A stretch of DNA of 64,000 nucleotides from Ferruginibacter yonginensis (GCF_042651465.1 NZ_JBHSCZ010000005.1:1-64000), one strand, 5' to 3'. Shown: positions 23,837 to 33,638, counted from the first letter of the stretch. The notes: generated from the sequence alone by a model not told the origin. Translations and numbers: made by a program.

Positions 23837-24642
23837 TTAATTCGTAGTTCAAAGGTTTTTGGCCAACGCTTACCTGTAATAAAAAATGTTTTTGAGGTAC
23901 TATCGTAAGCAATTCCATTTAGTACATCTGTTCGTTGTGGAATAATTTCACTTGGGTTTAATAAATTGTTGAGCGTCATTTTGCCTACAATAGCACCTGT
24001 TGCAGGGTCAATTTTTACGATGTCGTTGGTAGTATACACATTTGCCCATACAAACCCATCTACATATTCTAATTCATTTACACTATCAACGGGTCCGTTA
24101 TCATCATGTATATGAACGGTATTTTTTACTTTAAAAGTAGCAGGGTCAACAAAATATAAATCTGTACCACCTGTGGTTATTAATAAATCAGTGCCATTGT
24201 TCGTTAAACCCCAACCTTCGTATGGCCAAGTAAACGTTTGTATTACTTTGGTAATATCATTTACATCATATACAAAAACGTTATTTGTTTGGTAGGTAAG
24301 TTGGTAAATTTTTCCGTTTAAAATGGTTAAGCCTTCTGCAAAAATTTTATCTGTACCCATTTTATGGCGTTTATCAATTTTGCCGGTTTTTACATCGCCG
24401 TATTGTATAAGTGAGTTGGTATAATCGCCTCCACTTTCATATAATTTGCCTTTGTAAAATTCAAAACCTTCGGTATAACTACTTGTATCATGAGGGTATT
24501 GTGCAATAATACTATACGAAATGGTTTTAGTGGTGCTTTCTTTAGGGGTTTCAGTAGCGGCTGTTTGAGCAGTATTATTATCAGTATCACCACAAGCAGT
24601 AAATAAACAAACGGAGGCTACGGCAAATAAAATTTGTTTCAT
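23833..24642 (-). CDS. Glutamine (glutaminyl-peptide) cyclotransferase, lipoprotein
   Basis: 269 residues. Lipoprotein signal with lipobox LFTAC, so anchored at the membrane. The mature part is the five-bladed-propeller glutamine cyclotransferase family: YPHDTSSYTEGFEFYKGKLYES, FAEGLTILNGKIYQLTYQTN, NELEYVDGFVWANVY and LNGIAYD. It turns N-terminal Gln of exported peptides or proteins into pyroglutamate, which in Bacteroidota matters because many exported proteins begin with Gln after signal cleavage (the AQ motif is seen throughout this window). Has its own promoter. Confidence 0.9.
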   Translation of the reverse strand: MKQILFAVASVCLFTACGDTDNNTAQTAATETPKESTTKTISYSIIAQYPHDTSSYTEGFEFYKGKLYESGGDYTNSLIQYGDVKTGKIDKRHKMGTDKIFAEGLTILNGKIYQLTYQTNNVFVYDVNDITKVIQTFTWPYEGWGLTNNGTDLLITTGGTDLYFVDPATFKVKNTVHIHDDNGPVDSVNELEYVDGFVWANVYTTNDIVKIDPATGAIVGKMTLNNLLNPSEIIPQRTDVLNGIAYDSTSKTFFITGKRWPKTFELRIN

Positions 24643-24687
24643 GTATGTTTTAAATTTTGATGTTGCTATATCAATTCAATAGCGTAA

Positions 24688-24695
24688 CAAAAATA
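24688..24695 (-). promoter_or_regulatory. -7 promoter box (TATTTTTG)
   Basis: Exact TAnnTTTG on the minus strand, 46 bp before the cyclotransferase ATG. Confidence 0.5.
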
Positions 24696-24739
24696 GGTAT
24701 TGATTTTAAATGCTGTTATATATAAGTTGTAATAAAATC

Positions 24740-25879
24740 TTAATTACTGTTAAGATGCTGCACTGTTTTTTTGTAATATACTTTGCGTTCAGCAAGGTAT
24801 TCCATCACAAAATCAAAGCAATGTTTATGGTGACCTATAAGCTCTGGTGGAAAAACACCTTTCTCTGTAAATATTTGTTTGGTTATTAAATGCACCATAG
24901 CATTACAAGCATAACCTGTTGTTCTGCTCATAGAAGGTGTTTGGGTGGTTGCATCATACTCATCATACAACAAATAGGAAAGGTGCGTTGGTTCATTATT
25001 TTCAATACCCTTTACATCAATTTGCATAATGGTAAATTCAGCATCACCAGGTTGTGGTTGCCATTGTTCAAATAAAATAGCAGCCGTAACATCTAAAGGG
25101 GTAATGGTTTGTCCTTTTACGTTGATGCATTTTTCACTAAAAAAACCAGCTTGTTGTAAAGCTTGTATCAATGCAATATGGCCTGGGTACCGCAATGTTT
25201 TTTCTTTCATATTGGGAATGTGGCTCATGGTATATAAAATACTTCTTAAACCATCTGTATTAAATGATTCAAGTGTACCTACTTGCTCAAAATGCAGTAA
25301 TTCAGCATCGCTTAAAGCAGGTTTGGTAACAATATGATGGTTCTCCACATAACGAGCAGGTCGGGTATATTCTTCAATAACATCAATGGGTGAAAAGGGT
25401 GCTTTGTATTCAAATGGTTTGGTACGTTTTTTAGGTAAACCACCTACCACACAATCAAATTGTTGTATTTGCATTAAACTATTATGGTAGCCTAAAATTA
25501 AATTACTCATGCCGGGTGCTACGCCACAATCCATAATTACGGTTACATTTTTTTGCTTTGCCAACGCATCTAACAGCAAAGCATCTTCCGGAAAAAATGA
25601 AATATCGGCTACATTTTTACCGCATTCAATCAAGGTTTCCAGCGTTTTAAATCCCATAAAACCAGGTACAGCATTTACCACTAAGTTGAAAGGAGCAAGC
25701 ATGGTTGGGTAAGCTGCATAATCTTTCAAATCAGCAACAATGGTGTTTACATTGGCTTGTTGTTGTAAAGTAGCAAGGTTGGTTGTATTGATATCAAATG
25801 AGGTTACTTCAAAATGGGTCGATAAATCTGTAGCAATTGTTCTGCCCACCATACCAGCACCTAAAACAGCTATTTTCAT
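24740..25879 (-). CDS. Saccharopine dehydrogenase-like oxidoreductase
   Basis: 379 residues. The N-terminal Rossmann motif AVLGAGMVGRTIATDL binds NAD(P); VMDCGVAPGMSNLILGY and SPIDVIEEYTRPAR are hallmark blocks of the Lys9/Lys1-like saccharopine reductase family. The C-terminal domain lies inserted after about residue 125. Acts in lysine breakdown or a related imino-acid reduction in the cytoplasm; the exact substrate is not set by sequence. Monocistronic. Confidence 0.85.
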   Translation of the reverse strand: MKIAVLGAGMVGRTIATDLSTHFEVTSFDINTTNLATLQQQANVNTIVADLKDYAAYPTMLAPFNLVVNAVPGFMGFKTLETLIECGKNVADISFFPEDALLLDALAKQKNVTVIMDCGVAPGMSNLILGYHNSLMQIQQFDCVVGGLPKKRTKPFEYKAPFSPIDVIEEYTRPARYVENHHIVTKPALSDAELLHFEQVGTLESFNTDGLRSILYTMSHIPNMKEKTLRYPGHIALIQALQQAGFFSEKCINVKGQTITPLDVTAAILFEQWQPQPGDAEFTIMQIDVKGIENNEPTHLSYLLYDEYDATTQTPSMSRTTGYACNAMVHLITKQIFTEKGVFPPELIGHHKHCFDFVMEYLAERKVYYKKTVQHLNSN

Positions 25880-26042
25880 TGGTGTAATTTTTGTGCAGTA
25901 AATTAACGTGGTTTGGGTTCACAATAAAATATTTATACTGATTTTGTTTTTTTATTTAACGTGATGTTTGCATGTTTTTTAACTAATTTGGAGTCTAATC
26001 AAATTGAAAAGTGTTTTATTTATTACTCAATATTTCATCTTT

Positions 26043-26819
26043 ATGAAAAAAATAATTGTATGTGCATTGGTGGCATTTGTAAGTTATACCGCAACTGCAC
26101 AAGGTATTTTTAATAAAATTAATAAGGCCATCAAAAAAGATTCTACTACAACTTCAGGTGGTGGATTGTTAGGCGCCATCAAAAATGGTGGGTCGTCAGG
26201 TACATCAGGAGCAGGTTTAAGTAATGCTGATATTGTGAGTGGTTTAAAAGATGCTTTGAGGGTGGCAACTGATAGTACCACTAAATCATTATCAGCAGTA
26301 GGAGGGTATTTAAAAAATGAAGCGATCAAAATTGTGATGCCTGCCGAAGCTGTTAAGGTTGAAAAAACATTACGTGGTATTGGTGCAGGTGCCTTGGTTG
26401 ATAAGGCCATTCTCTCTATGAATACCGCTGCTGAAAACGCTGCTGGCGATGTAGGTGGTATTTTTTTAACTGCCATTAAACAAATGACAGTAACTGATGG
26501 TATTAATATTTTAAGAGGAGGCGACCATGCCGCTACTGATTTTTTAAAAAGAACTACAACCGCAACATTAACTGAAAAAATGCGACCAGTAATTGAAAGC
26601 TCTTTAAAAAAAGTAAATGCTGATAAATATTGGAATGATGCTTTTTCGAAATATAATTTGTTTGCACAACAAAAAGTAAATACTGATTTAACCGCTTATG
26701 TTACAGGTAAAGCCTTGGAAGGTATGTTTTACAAAATTAGTTTAGAAGAAACTAAAATACGTAAAGACCCAGCCGCTCAAGTAACTGATATTTTAAAGAA
26801 AGTATTTGGCGGTAAATAA
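26043..26819 (+). CDS. DUF4197 family periplasmic protein
   Basis: 258 residues from the ATG at 26043, which begins the signal peptide (MKKIIVCALVAF...TATAQ). An ATG 39 bp upstream would prepend 13 residues without purpose. The mature part is the DUF4197 family: GLSNADIVSGLKDALRVATDS, AVKVEKTLRGIGAGALVDKAI, GGDHAATDFLKRTT and TDLTAYVTGKALEGMFY. Helical, periplasmic, function undetermined. Ends in a bidirectional terminator shared with lpdA. Confidence 0.9.
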   Translation: MKKIIVCALVAFVSYTATAQGIFNKINKAIKKDSTTTSGGGLLGAIKNGGSSGTSGAGLSNADIVSGLKDALRVATDSTTKSLSAVGGYLKNEAIKIVMPAEAVKVEKTLRGIGAGALVDKAILSMNTAAENAAGDVGGIFLTAIKQMTVTDGINILRGGDHAATDFLKRTTTATLTEKMRPVIESSLKKVNADKYWNDAFSKYNLFAQQKVNTDLTAYVTGKALEGMFYKISLEETKIRKDPAAQVTDILKKVFGGK

Positions 26820-26837
26820 TAAAAAATATGTTTTAAT

Positions 26838-26870
26838 AAAAAAGCCTTCAACATTGTTGAAGGCTTTTTT
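26838..26870. terminator. Bidirectional terminator
   Basis: AAAAAGCCTTCAA and TTGAAGGCTTTTTT with a 5-nt loop. It serves the DUF4197 gene (+) and lpdA (-), which converge here. Confidence 0.9.
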
Positions 26871-26891
26871 ATATTTTAATTTACTTATTCA

Positions 26892-28280
26892 TTAAATATC
26901 AGTTGCTTCGCCGTAAGCCACTGCTACAGCCTCTTTCAACGCTTCACTCATGGTTGGGTGAGGGTGAACCGCATTTAATAATTCGTGGGCAGTGGTTTCT
27001 AATTTACGAGCTACAACAGCTTCGGCCACCATTTCAGTTACGTTAGCACCAATCATATGGCAACCTAAAAATTCGCCATATTTAGCATCAAAAATAACTT
27101 TTACAAAACCTTCAGTTGCGCCACCTGCAGTAGCTTTACCGCTGGCAACAAATGGAAATTTACCTACTTTAATTTCGTAACCTGCTTCTTTCGCTGCTTT
27201 TTCAGTATAACCTACTGATGCAATTTCTGGCGTACAATACGTACAACCCGGAATGTTATTGTAATCTAACGGCGTTACTTTATGGCCAGCAATATGTTCT
27301 GCTGCATTAATACCTTCTTTACCTGCAACGTGTGCAAGGGCTTGGCCCGGTGTACAATCACCAATAGCGTATAAACCAGGTACATTGGTTTGTCCGTATG
27401 CATCAACAATAATTTTACCCTTATCAGTTTTAACGCCTAATGCTTCTAAACCAATATTTTCAATATTTGCAACCACACCTACGGCGCTCAATAAAATATC
27501 TGCTTCTAAGGTTACTTCACCGGTAGCGGTTTTTACAGTTGCTTTTACACCAGCACCTGAAGTATCAACTTTCAACACTTCACTATTGGTCATGATGTCG
27601 ATACCTTGTTTTTTGAATTGCTTTTCTAATTCTTTAGAAATATCTTCATCTTCAACCGGTACAATTCTTGGCATAAATTCAACAATGGTTACTTTAGTAC
27701 CCATGCTGTTGTAAAAATAAGCGAACTCACTACCAATAGCACCGCTACCGCAAACAATCATACTTTTTGGTTGCTTTGGTAATACCATTGCTTTACGGTA
27801 TTCAACAATTTTTTCACCATCAATAGGTAAAGTAGGTAATTGACGAGCCCTACCACCAGTGGCAATTATGATGTTGGTAGCTTCGTGAACTTGTTTACTA
27901 CCATCTGCAGCCGTTACTTCTAACTTATTTGCAGCTACTAGTTTACCAGTACCCATTATAACATCAATCTTATTTTTCTTCATTAAAAAGGCAATACCCT
28001 TGCTCATTTTATCAGCAACACCTCTACTGCGTTTAATAACGGCTTCAAACTCCGCCATTGGGTTATCTATCTTTATACCATAATCAGCGGCATGCTTTGC
28101 ATATTCATACACTTGTGCACTTTTTAAAAGTGCTTTGGTAGGTATACATCCCCAGTTTAGACAAATACCTCCTAAACTTTCTCTTTCAACTATAGCTACT
28201 TTTTTACCTAATTGGCTAGCACGAATAGCTGCAGGGTATCCACCTGGTCCACTACCTAATACTATAACGTCATATCCCAT
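26892..28280 (-). CDS. lpdA: Dihydrolipoyl dehydrogenase
   Basis: 462 residues, full length for the family. FAD-binding GSGPGGYPAAIRA, redox-active GGICLNWGCIPTKALL (the CxxxxC disulfide), NAD-binding GSGAIGSEFAYFYNSMG, second FAD block AIGDCTPGQALAHVA, and the C-terminal HPHPTMSEALKEAV with the catalytic His. E3 component of pyruvate, 2-oxoglutarate and related dehydrogenases in the cytoplasm. Monocistronic with its own -7 box. Confidence 0.95.
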   Translation of the reverse strand: MGYDVIVLGSGPGGYPAAIRASQLGKKVAIVERESLGGICLNWGCIPTKALLKSAQVYEYAKHAADYGIKIDNPMAEFEAVIKRSRGVADKMSKGIAFLMKKNKIDVIMGTGKLVAANKLEVTAADGSKQVHEATNIIIATGGRARQLPTLPIDGEKIVEYRKAMVLPKQPKSMIVCGSGAIGSEFAYFYNSMGTKVTIVEFMPRIVPVEDEDISKELEKQFKKQGIDIMTNSEVLKVDTSGAGVKATVKTATGEVTLEADILLSAVGVVANIENIGLEALGVKTDKGKIIVDAYGQTNVPGLYAIGDCTPGQALAHVAGKEGINAAEHIAGHKVTPLDYNNIPGCTYCTPEIASVGYTEKAAKEAGYEIKVGKFPFVASGKATAGGATEGFVKVIFDAKYGEFLGCHMIGANVTEMVAEAVVARKLETTAHELLNAVHPHPTMSEALKEAVAVAYGEATDI

Positions 28281-28313
28281 AAAAATGTGTTTAATCTATT
28301 TAAATAATTGCGG

Positions 28314-28321
28314 CAAATATA
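28314..28321 (-). promoter_or_regulatory. -7 promoter box (TATATTTG)
   Basis: Exact TAnnTTTG on the minus strand, 34 bp before the lpdA ATG. Confidence 0.55.
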
Positions 28322-28366
28322 AACCATTCAGCTAATATTGAATCTATCAACATAATATAAAAATGG

Positions 28367-29440
28367 TTAAGGAAATAGGGCTTTCATTTTCTTTCTAAAA
28401 TTATCAGAAGATAGTACCGCTAATTCGAAACTATTGATCCAACCTTCTATTTTTTCGTTTTCTTCGAGTGTAAGGTTATTAAAAAAATAAGCTAGCTCAA
28501 TTTTAACTCCTTTTTTTGTAGTGGCATAAAATGCTTTGGTTAATACCCATGTGGTACTGCCACCTTTTGCCCCCGCATGCTGCAACCATGATTGGTTACG
28601 AGGGTTTTCCATAATGGTTTCAAGTACTTTAGCTAAAACTGCATATGATGCTGTATCGAGAAATTTACGGTTGTTTAAAATGCGACAAATATTTACATAT
28701 TCTTTAGTTGTAGATGCTGGTAAACGATCACTCCACATTTTTTGAAACTTCATACTTAAATCATTAGCATTGAATTTGCTTTTTAAAACCGTATCGTAGG
28801 TAAGTGCTTTGTGTATATCATAACTGAACCTGCAATATTGTTCTTCATTCAATGCATTGATACCATCAATAATATAACGCTCTTTTTTTCTTTTAGGATT
28901 TTGATAAATTAGCAAAGCGCTTGAAATTGGGTAAATAGCCGTGTGGTTTTTTATACCAAATAATTGTAAGTTATTTTTGATATTATCTAACCCTAGCAAT
29001 TCCATTAAATACTCTGTGTTGGCGTTACTACTGTAAATAATCATACCACGAGCTACATCTAACAAAGAAACACTATCGTTTTTTATGCGGCCATTTTTTT
29101 GGTAAGCCACTATCCAGTCGGTATGAGCACCACCATCTGTTAGGGGTAAAAAATATTTATCTGTTTCTGATAAAGCAATAAGACTATCCTTGTTAAAAAC
29201 ATTATTACCAGCTTGTTTGGCAAACTCAATGGCCACTAAAATTTTTACTGTACTGGCTAAAGGCATCATGGTGTTTTCATTAAAACGGCCCATTACTGTA
29301 TCATTCACTGTTACATATAAAGATGCTTTTTTGGGATTGGCCTTCATAAACAACAACAATGAATCAGCTTTATTTACTTGTGCATTAATGCTTGTACAAC
29401 ATGCTACACAAATGAATAACCATACACATACTTTTTTCAT
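28367..29440 (-). CDS. Class A beta-lactamase-like serine hydrolase
   Basis: 357 residues. Signal peptide ending SINAQ. The active-site STVK (Ser63) sits in PLASTVKILVAIEFA, the SxN-like element is YSSNANTEYLM, and the third box is KGG (GAKGGSTTW) instead of KTG. Domain order and spacing fit beta-lactamase-fold hydrolases or esterases of the periplasm, but the boxes differ enough that true beta-lactam hydrolysis is uncertain. It sits 10 bp after dcd on the same strand, so possibly co-transcribed. Confidence 0.8.
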   Translation of the reverse strand: MKKVCVWLFICVACCTSINAQVNKADSLLLFMKANPKKASLYVTVNDTVMGRFNENTMMPLASTVKILVAIEFAKQAGNNVFNKDSLIALSETDKYFLPLTDGGAHTDWIVAYQKNGRIKNDSVSLLDVARGMIIYSSNANTEYLMELLGLDNIKNNLQLFGIKNHTAIYPISSALLIYQNPKRKKERYIIDGINALNEEQYCRFSYDIHKALTYDTVLKSKFNANDLSMKFQKMWSDRLPASTTKEYVNICRILNNRKFLDTASYAVLAKVLETIMENPRNQSWLQHAGAKGGSTTWVLTKAFYATTKKGVKIELAYFFNNLTLEENEKIEGWINSFELAVLSSDNFRKKMKALFP

Positions 29441-29450
29441 AAACTTGGTA

Positions 29451-29987
29451 TTAAAATTGGTTTTTCCACATCATACTTTCAACCGGCACATTTGGTTGTC
29501 CGCTGTATTTAGCATTTTTCTTTTGGTTGTATTTTACTTCAATTTCACCTTCTACAGGGAAATAAATCAATTGACCAATAGGCATGCCTTTATATACTCT
29601 TACGGGTTGTTTTACTGAAATTTCGAGGGTCCAGTTGCCACAAAAGCCCACATCACCTTTACCTGCGGTTGCATGTATATCAATGCCTAAGCGGCCTGTA
29701 GATGATTTGCCTTCTAAAAAAGGAACATGTGCATGCGTTTCGGTATACTCTTCTGTTACACCCAAATAAAACATATGAGGTAATAGTAAAATACCTTCAT
29801 CAGGTATTTCAAAATGTTTGATGGTGTTGTGCTTTTTGGCATCTAACTCTGCATGTTCATATGTTGCTAAGTTTTTGCCCAAGTGTACATCATAGCTATT
29901 GCTACCCAAACAATTTCTATTATACGGTACAATCTTTATGGTACCTTTTTCCATTTCTTCTAAAATGCGTAAATCACTTAAAATCAT
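29451..29987 (-). CDS. dcd: dCTP deaminase
   Basis: 178 residues. GKSSTGRLGIDIHATAGKGDVGF is the nucleotide-binding block, WTLEI holds the catalytic Glu, and MPIGQLIYF completes the trimer interface. Converts dCTP to dUTP and ammonia, feeding dTTP synthesis. Standard length for the monofunctional enzyme. The downstream serine hydrolase follows after 10 bp. Confidence 0.93.
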   Translation of the reverse strand: MILSDLRILEEMEKGTIKIVPYNRNCLGSNSYDVHLGKNLATYEHAELDAKKHNTIKHFEIPDEGILLLPHMFYLGVTEEYTETHAHVPFLEGKSSTGRLGIDIHATAGKGDVGFCGNWTLEISVKQPVRVYKGMPIGQLIYFPVEGEIEVKYNQKKNAKYSGQPNVPVESMMWKNQF

Positions 29988-30069
29988 ATAATCTTTTTTG
30001 AGCGTTGTTTTTACAGCGCTTTAAGGATGCTGTTGTGGCTACATTGGTAAATTATGTTGCAATAATACG

Positions 30070-30726
30070 ATGGTTGTATATTTGATACAAACAATGGTAA
30101 AAATGCCTTTAATTTCAGCGCAGCAGTTAAATTTAGTCACAAAAATAGGCGTTTGGCATATTCAAGAGCCTGATAATTTTTTTTTAGCCAAAGTTACTTT
30201 ACAAAGAGCCATTACGCACCCACACAAACGCTTACAGCATTTGGCTGGTAGGTACTTGTTACAACATTTGTTTGCTGATTTTCCAACAAGCCTTATTCAA
30301 ATTGCTGATACCCGAAAACCTTTTTTGGTTGATGAACAATTTCATTTTTCTATATCGCATTGTGGTGATTATGCTGCGGCAATAGTAAGCCGCCAAAATA
30401 GGGTAGGTGTTGATATTGAAGTACCACATGCTAAAGTAGAACGTATAGTACATAAATTTTTAAGTGAAGCAGAACAAGCTTTGTTTTTAAATACCACTAT
30501 TGCACACCCTCACCCTTTAACTATGGCTTGGAGTATTAAAGAAGCCTTGTTTAAGTGGTATGGAGCCGGACAGGTTGATTTTATTCGCCACATGCATATA
30601 AATGCAATTACAACAGATGGAGTGTTGCATAAAGCGCATTGTAGTTTTACCAAACATGCACCTATAATAGTTGATGTACATAATATGGAAATAAATGGCA
30701 ATAACCTAAGTTGGGTAATCACTTAA
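30070..30726 (+). CDS. 4'-phosphopantetheinyl transferase superfamily protein
   Basis: 218 residues; an ATG at 30094 (MVKMPL) may be the true start. GVDIEVPHAKVERIVHKFLSE carries the Mg-binding Asp and Glu of the Sfp/AcpS family, and AWSIKEALFKWYG is the second signature with Lys and Glu. Transfers the phosphopantetheine arm from CoA to carrier proteins. A single-domain Sfp-like form. Its 3' end overlaps the convergent peptidase gene by 21 bp. Confidence 0.88.
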   Translation: MVVYLIQTMVKMPLISAQQLNLVTKIGVWHIQEPDNFFLAKVTLQRAITHPHKRLQHLAGRYLLQHLFADFPTSLIQIADTRKPFLVDEQFHFSISHCGDYAAAIVSRQNRVGVDIEVPHAKVERIVHKFLSEAEQALFLNTTIAHPHPLTMAWSIKEALFKWYGAGQVDFIRHMHINAITTDGVLHKAHCSFTKHAPIIVDVHNMEINGNNLSWVIT

Positions 30727-31878
30727 TGGATATTGGTTGAGCACTAAACACATAGTAGCGTATAATTGTGGGTAGTAATTTTTTAAATCATCTGGTCGTT
30801 CAAAAAAAAGCTCTACACTTTCTGCCCAAAATTCATGTAAGTTTTGAAGTGCGTAATTTGAATAAAGTTTTTGTTCATTGTTTTTTTCAGCATCAAAAGC
30901 TGCCGTTCCATCATCAACAAATTGTTTAAAGCCAAATACAAAATCATCATCAGTTTTATAATCAACTGTAATATTTTGACAATAATAGGCATGGGCCATT
31001 TCATGCAATCCTACGTTTTGTCCGTTATGTGGATGATCATATCCTTCTATGAAATGCTTCCATGAAACATGTATCGTATGGCCTGATACGTTGCCTTCTA
31101 AAAAGCGGATATGTGGTTCTATTTTTAAAAATTCTTTAGGAAAAATAGCAATGACTTTGTAATGCGGCAACAAGTAATCGTTTAAACCAAAACTTAACTG
31201 TATGGCTGCTGCAGATGTGAGCACCGGCATTTCTATAAAGCCCCTTTCTTGATGTATTTCAAAATACTTTGACTTTATAAACTTTTGAAGTCGTTGAATG
31301 AATCTTTTTCTTTCAGGCGTATTTAATTGTCTATAATAAGGAAATCTTTTTTGTAAAATTTCATGCAATTGAGTACTTGTAAATTTAAAATCAAGCCCAT
31401 CATATACATAAAAACTCGGTTTTGTTGGTGGCGGCGGTGGCGGCTTTTTTCTGAAGAAAATAGGGTCTTCATCATCGTTACTATAATTATTATTACTATG
31501 TGAACCAAGTTCTATCCAATCATTATCATTTTCATCAAATGGGTTACGGGCTTTTTTATTTTTTCGATAAAAAGCATAACAAACCAAAGCAACAAAGCCA
31601 ATTAAAAGTATCACTACAAAATCTTCATACAAGCCATCATAATAACTTTTCTCTTTATTATATTGTTGTTGTTGCTGTAATGCCACTAATGATCTTGCTT
31701 GTGTAATAATACTATCATTATGCGTTGTATTTTTTATGCAATATTTAATAGCTTTACTAGGGTTAGATGTGGCAAAATTCACCACTTTGCTTACCAACTC
31801 ACTATCACTTTCTATGCGATAGCTGCTGTTATAAAAATAATCTTCATCGTTTAACCAAAGGGTATCTTGTAGTGGCAT
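30706..31878 (-). CDS. Zinc-dependent peptidase, MtfA/M90-like, membrane-bound
   Basis: 390 residues. A transmembrane segment at about 90-108 follows a Gln-rich helix. The C-terminal 230 residues show the M90 family block VGLHEMAHAYY (HExxH zinc site) with WKHFIEGYDHPHNGQNV before it and FWAESVELFFERPDDL after it (third zinc ligand region). E. coli MtfA regulates the glucose repressor Mlc; the target here is unknown. Its start shares one base with the stop of the DUF2130 gene (TAATG), so the two are translationally coupled. Confidence 0.85.
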   Translation of the reverse strand: MPLQDTLWLNDEDYFYNSSYRIESDSELVSKVVNFATSNPSKAIKYCIKNTTHNDSIITQARSLVALQQQQQYNKEKSYYDGLYEDFVVILLIGFVALVCYAFYRKNKKARNPFDENDNDWIELGSHSNNNYSNDDEDPIFFRKKPPPPPPTKPSFYVYDGLDFKFTSTQLHEILQKRFPYYRQLNTPERKRFIQRLQKFIKSKYFEIHQERGFIEMPVLTSAAAIQLSFGLNDYLLPHYKVIAIFPKEFLKIEPHIRFLEGNVSGHTIHVSWKHFIEGYDHPHNGQNVGLHEMAHAYYCQNITVDYKTDDDFVFGFKQFVDDGTAAFDAEKNNEQKLYSNYALQNLHEFWAESVELFFERPDDLKNYYPQLYATMCLVLNQYPLSDYPT

Positions 31879-33149
31879 TATTCAATTTCGTTAACGTCTG
31901 TATCATCCATTAATTGCATGTTGATCATGTCTTGTCCGGCTATACCTTCCACAGAGCCTGAAATATGTAAAGAGTTTTGAATAATCAGTTCAATTTGTTT
32001 TTCTTTCTTTTTCCAATTTTTTTCAAAATCTTCTTTTTCTTTTTGCATCATAGCTCTTAAGGTTCTAAAACCTTCTCTCATGGCATTCATATTACCAATA
32101 AACTCGTGGCTAGTGAGGTAGTTATACATGGCCACCATTTTTTCGCCTTTATTTTCTTGGCTTTTACGGGTTTCACTAATTTTTAAAATAGCATTGCGTA
32201 ATACTTGAGCCAAACTTTTAGCTTCGGCAAAAGTACATATGTAAACTCCATTTTTTTCGCCAAACTGTTGTAAGTCTTTAGGCATTGTTTTGGTTACAAT
32301 TACTGCAATATCAGCACTTGTTGCTAACATATCTTTTTTTAGTTTGTCAATCCACTCGGCAGTAAAAGCCTCTGTTCGTTTGCTTTCATAAATTATTTTA
32401 CCACACTCTTGCCCCACATTGTTTCGTACGGTTTGTATACAATCAGCGCCTTTTATACCTTTTCCTACTTCACTGATAATATCGAAAGGAAAAGTGGTTC
32501 GTAATAAATCTTCCAAAGCTTGTTCTTGCACTTCGCCTTGTAATTGCATAGAACCTTGCTCTGCTTTACGCTTCATTTCATCGGCTAATTTTTTTTGATC
32601 TTCTAATTGTTTTTCCAATTCTCTCATGCGCATATTTTGTTCATTTTCTTTCAGCGCATTTTTTTCGTTTTCTTGTTTGCGAATGAGTTCGGTAATTTGT
32701 AAACGTTCTTCTTGCAATTTTTTTTGAATGGTTAATTCAAATTCAGCCTCTTTATTTTTGAGTTCGTTTTGTAGTTCTAAAAAGGCCAATTCTTTTTTAC
32801 GAGCTTCTTTAAGTTTTTCTTCGTTATCATTTTTTTCTTTTTGCAATAAAATCAAACGGTTTTCAAAATCGGCTGCAATGGTTTTGGTAAGTTGCTCTTG
32901 CAGCGTCGTTTCCATTTTTATTTTTTCTTGCTGTAATTTTTGAATAAAGATTTCGTTTTCGTTTTTCTTTTTTTCTTCAAACAATAATTTTTCAGCTTCT
33001 AATTTCTTTTTGCTTTCATCAATTTGAGTGAGTGATTGTTGTAACTCATGTTGATATTGTAATTGGTATTTTTTTTCAATATCCGCTGCCAATACGTTTT
33101 CTACATCTATCAGGTGCCCACAGTTAGGGCATTTCAATTCGTTGGTCAT
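31878..33149 (-). CDS. DUF2130 coiled-coil protein
   Basis: 423 residues. The start ELKCPNCGHLIDVEN is a half zinc ribbon. Residues 25-215 form a long charged coiled coil (KKLEAEKLLFEEKKKNENE...). The C-terminal 200 residues are DUF2130: FPFDIISEVGKGIKGADCIQTV, CGKIIYESKRTEAFTAEWI, ADIAVIVTKTMPKDLQQFG, related to a nuclease-like fold. Function not established. Coupled to the downstream peptidase gene. Confidence 0.9.
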   Translation of the reverse strand: MTNELKCPNCGHLIDVENVLAADIEKKYQLQYQHELQQSLTQIDESKKKLEAEKLLFEEKKKNENEIFIQKLQQEKIKMETTLQEQLTKTIAADFENRLILLQKEKNDNEEKLKEARKKELAFLELQNELKNKEAEFELTIQKKLQEERLQITELIRKQENEKNALKENEQNMRMRELEKQLEDQKKLADEMKRKAEQGSMQLQGEVQEQALEDLLRTTFPFDIISEVGKGIKGADCIQTVRNNVGQECGKIIYESKRTEAFTAEWIDKLKKDMLATSADIAVIVTKTMPKDLQQFGEKNGVYICTFAEAKSLAQVLRNAILKISETRKSQENKGEKMVAMYNYLTSHEFIGNMNAMREGFRTLRAMMQKEKEDFEKNWKKKEKQIELIIQNSLHISGSVEGIAGQDMINMQLMDDTDVNEIE

Positions 33150-33230
33150 GGGTAATTTTTTTACAAGTTATTAAAAATAAGTATTGCTTAAAAACTATGT
33201 TTTTAAAAATTGGTGTCAATAAAAAGGTAT

Positions 33231-33259
33231 AAAAAAACCTTTCCAGTAAAGGAAAGGTT
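33231..33259 (-). terminator. Terminator after tRNA-Leu(GAG)
   Basis: AACCTTTCC and GGAAAGGTT with a 6-nt loop, followed by a T-run on the minus strand, 8 bp from the tRNA 3' end. Confidence 0.8.
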
Positions 33260-33266
33260 GGTAAAG

Positions 33267-33353
33267 TGCGGCGTATCAGATTCGAACTGACACACCCGTT
33301 GTATGGGCGCTACCACCTCAAGGTAGTGCGTCTACCAATTTCGCCAACGCCGC
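33267..33353 (-). tRNA. tRNA-Leu (anticodon GAG)
   Basis: 87 nt on the minus strand. Acceptor GCGGCGT/ACGCCGC with discriminator A, D arm GGCGAAATTGGTAGACGC (class II Leu form), anticodon loop TTGAGGT giving GAG, a long variable arm, and TTCGAAT in the T loop. CCA is not encoded. Confidence 0.95.
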
Positions 33354-33374
33354 AAAAAACATTTTCTGTATAAA

Positions 33375-33405
33375 ACAAAAAAAACGTTCTTAAAAAAGAA
33401 CGTTT
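33375..33405 (-). terminator. Terminator after tRNA-Leu(UAA)
   Basis: AAACGTTCTT and AAGAACGTTT with a 4-nt loop, followed by T's on the minus strand. Each tRNA here has its own terminator. Confidence 0.8.
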
Positions 33406-33409
33406 AGTG

Positions 33410-33495
33410 TGCCCCGGAACGGAGTTGAACCGTTACTTGCATTGCTGCAAACAGGATTTTAAGTCCTGCGTGTCTACCAATTTCACCACCGGGGC
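33410..33495 (-). tRNA. tRNA-Leu (anticodon TAA)
   Basis: 86 nt. Acceptor GCCCCGG/CCGGGGC, discriminator A, GGTGAAATTGGTAGACACG D arm, anticodon loop CTTAAAA giving TAA, a long variable arm, and GGTTCAACTCC T arm. Confidence 0.95.
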
Positions 33496-33530
33496 CCAAA
33501 AGGTTTGTTTTCAACTGCATGAAGCTTTGA

Positions 33531-33560
33531 AAAAAAAACTCCCGTTATTTTCGGGAGTTT
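33531..33560 (-). terminator. Terminator after tRNA-Gly
   Basis: AAACTCCCG and CGGGAGTTT with a 7-nt loop, then a T-run on the minus strand. Confidence 0.8.
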
Positions 33561-33565
33561 CTGTG

Positions 33566-33638
<73 letters not shown>
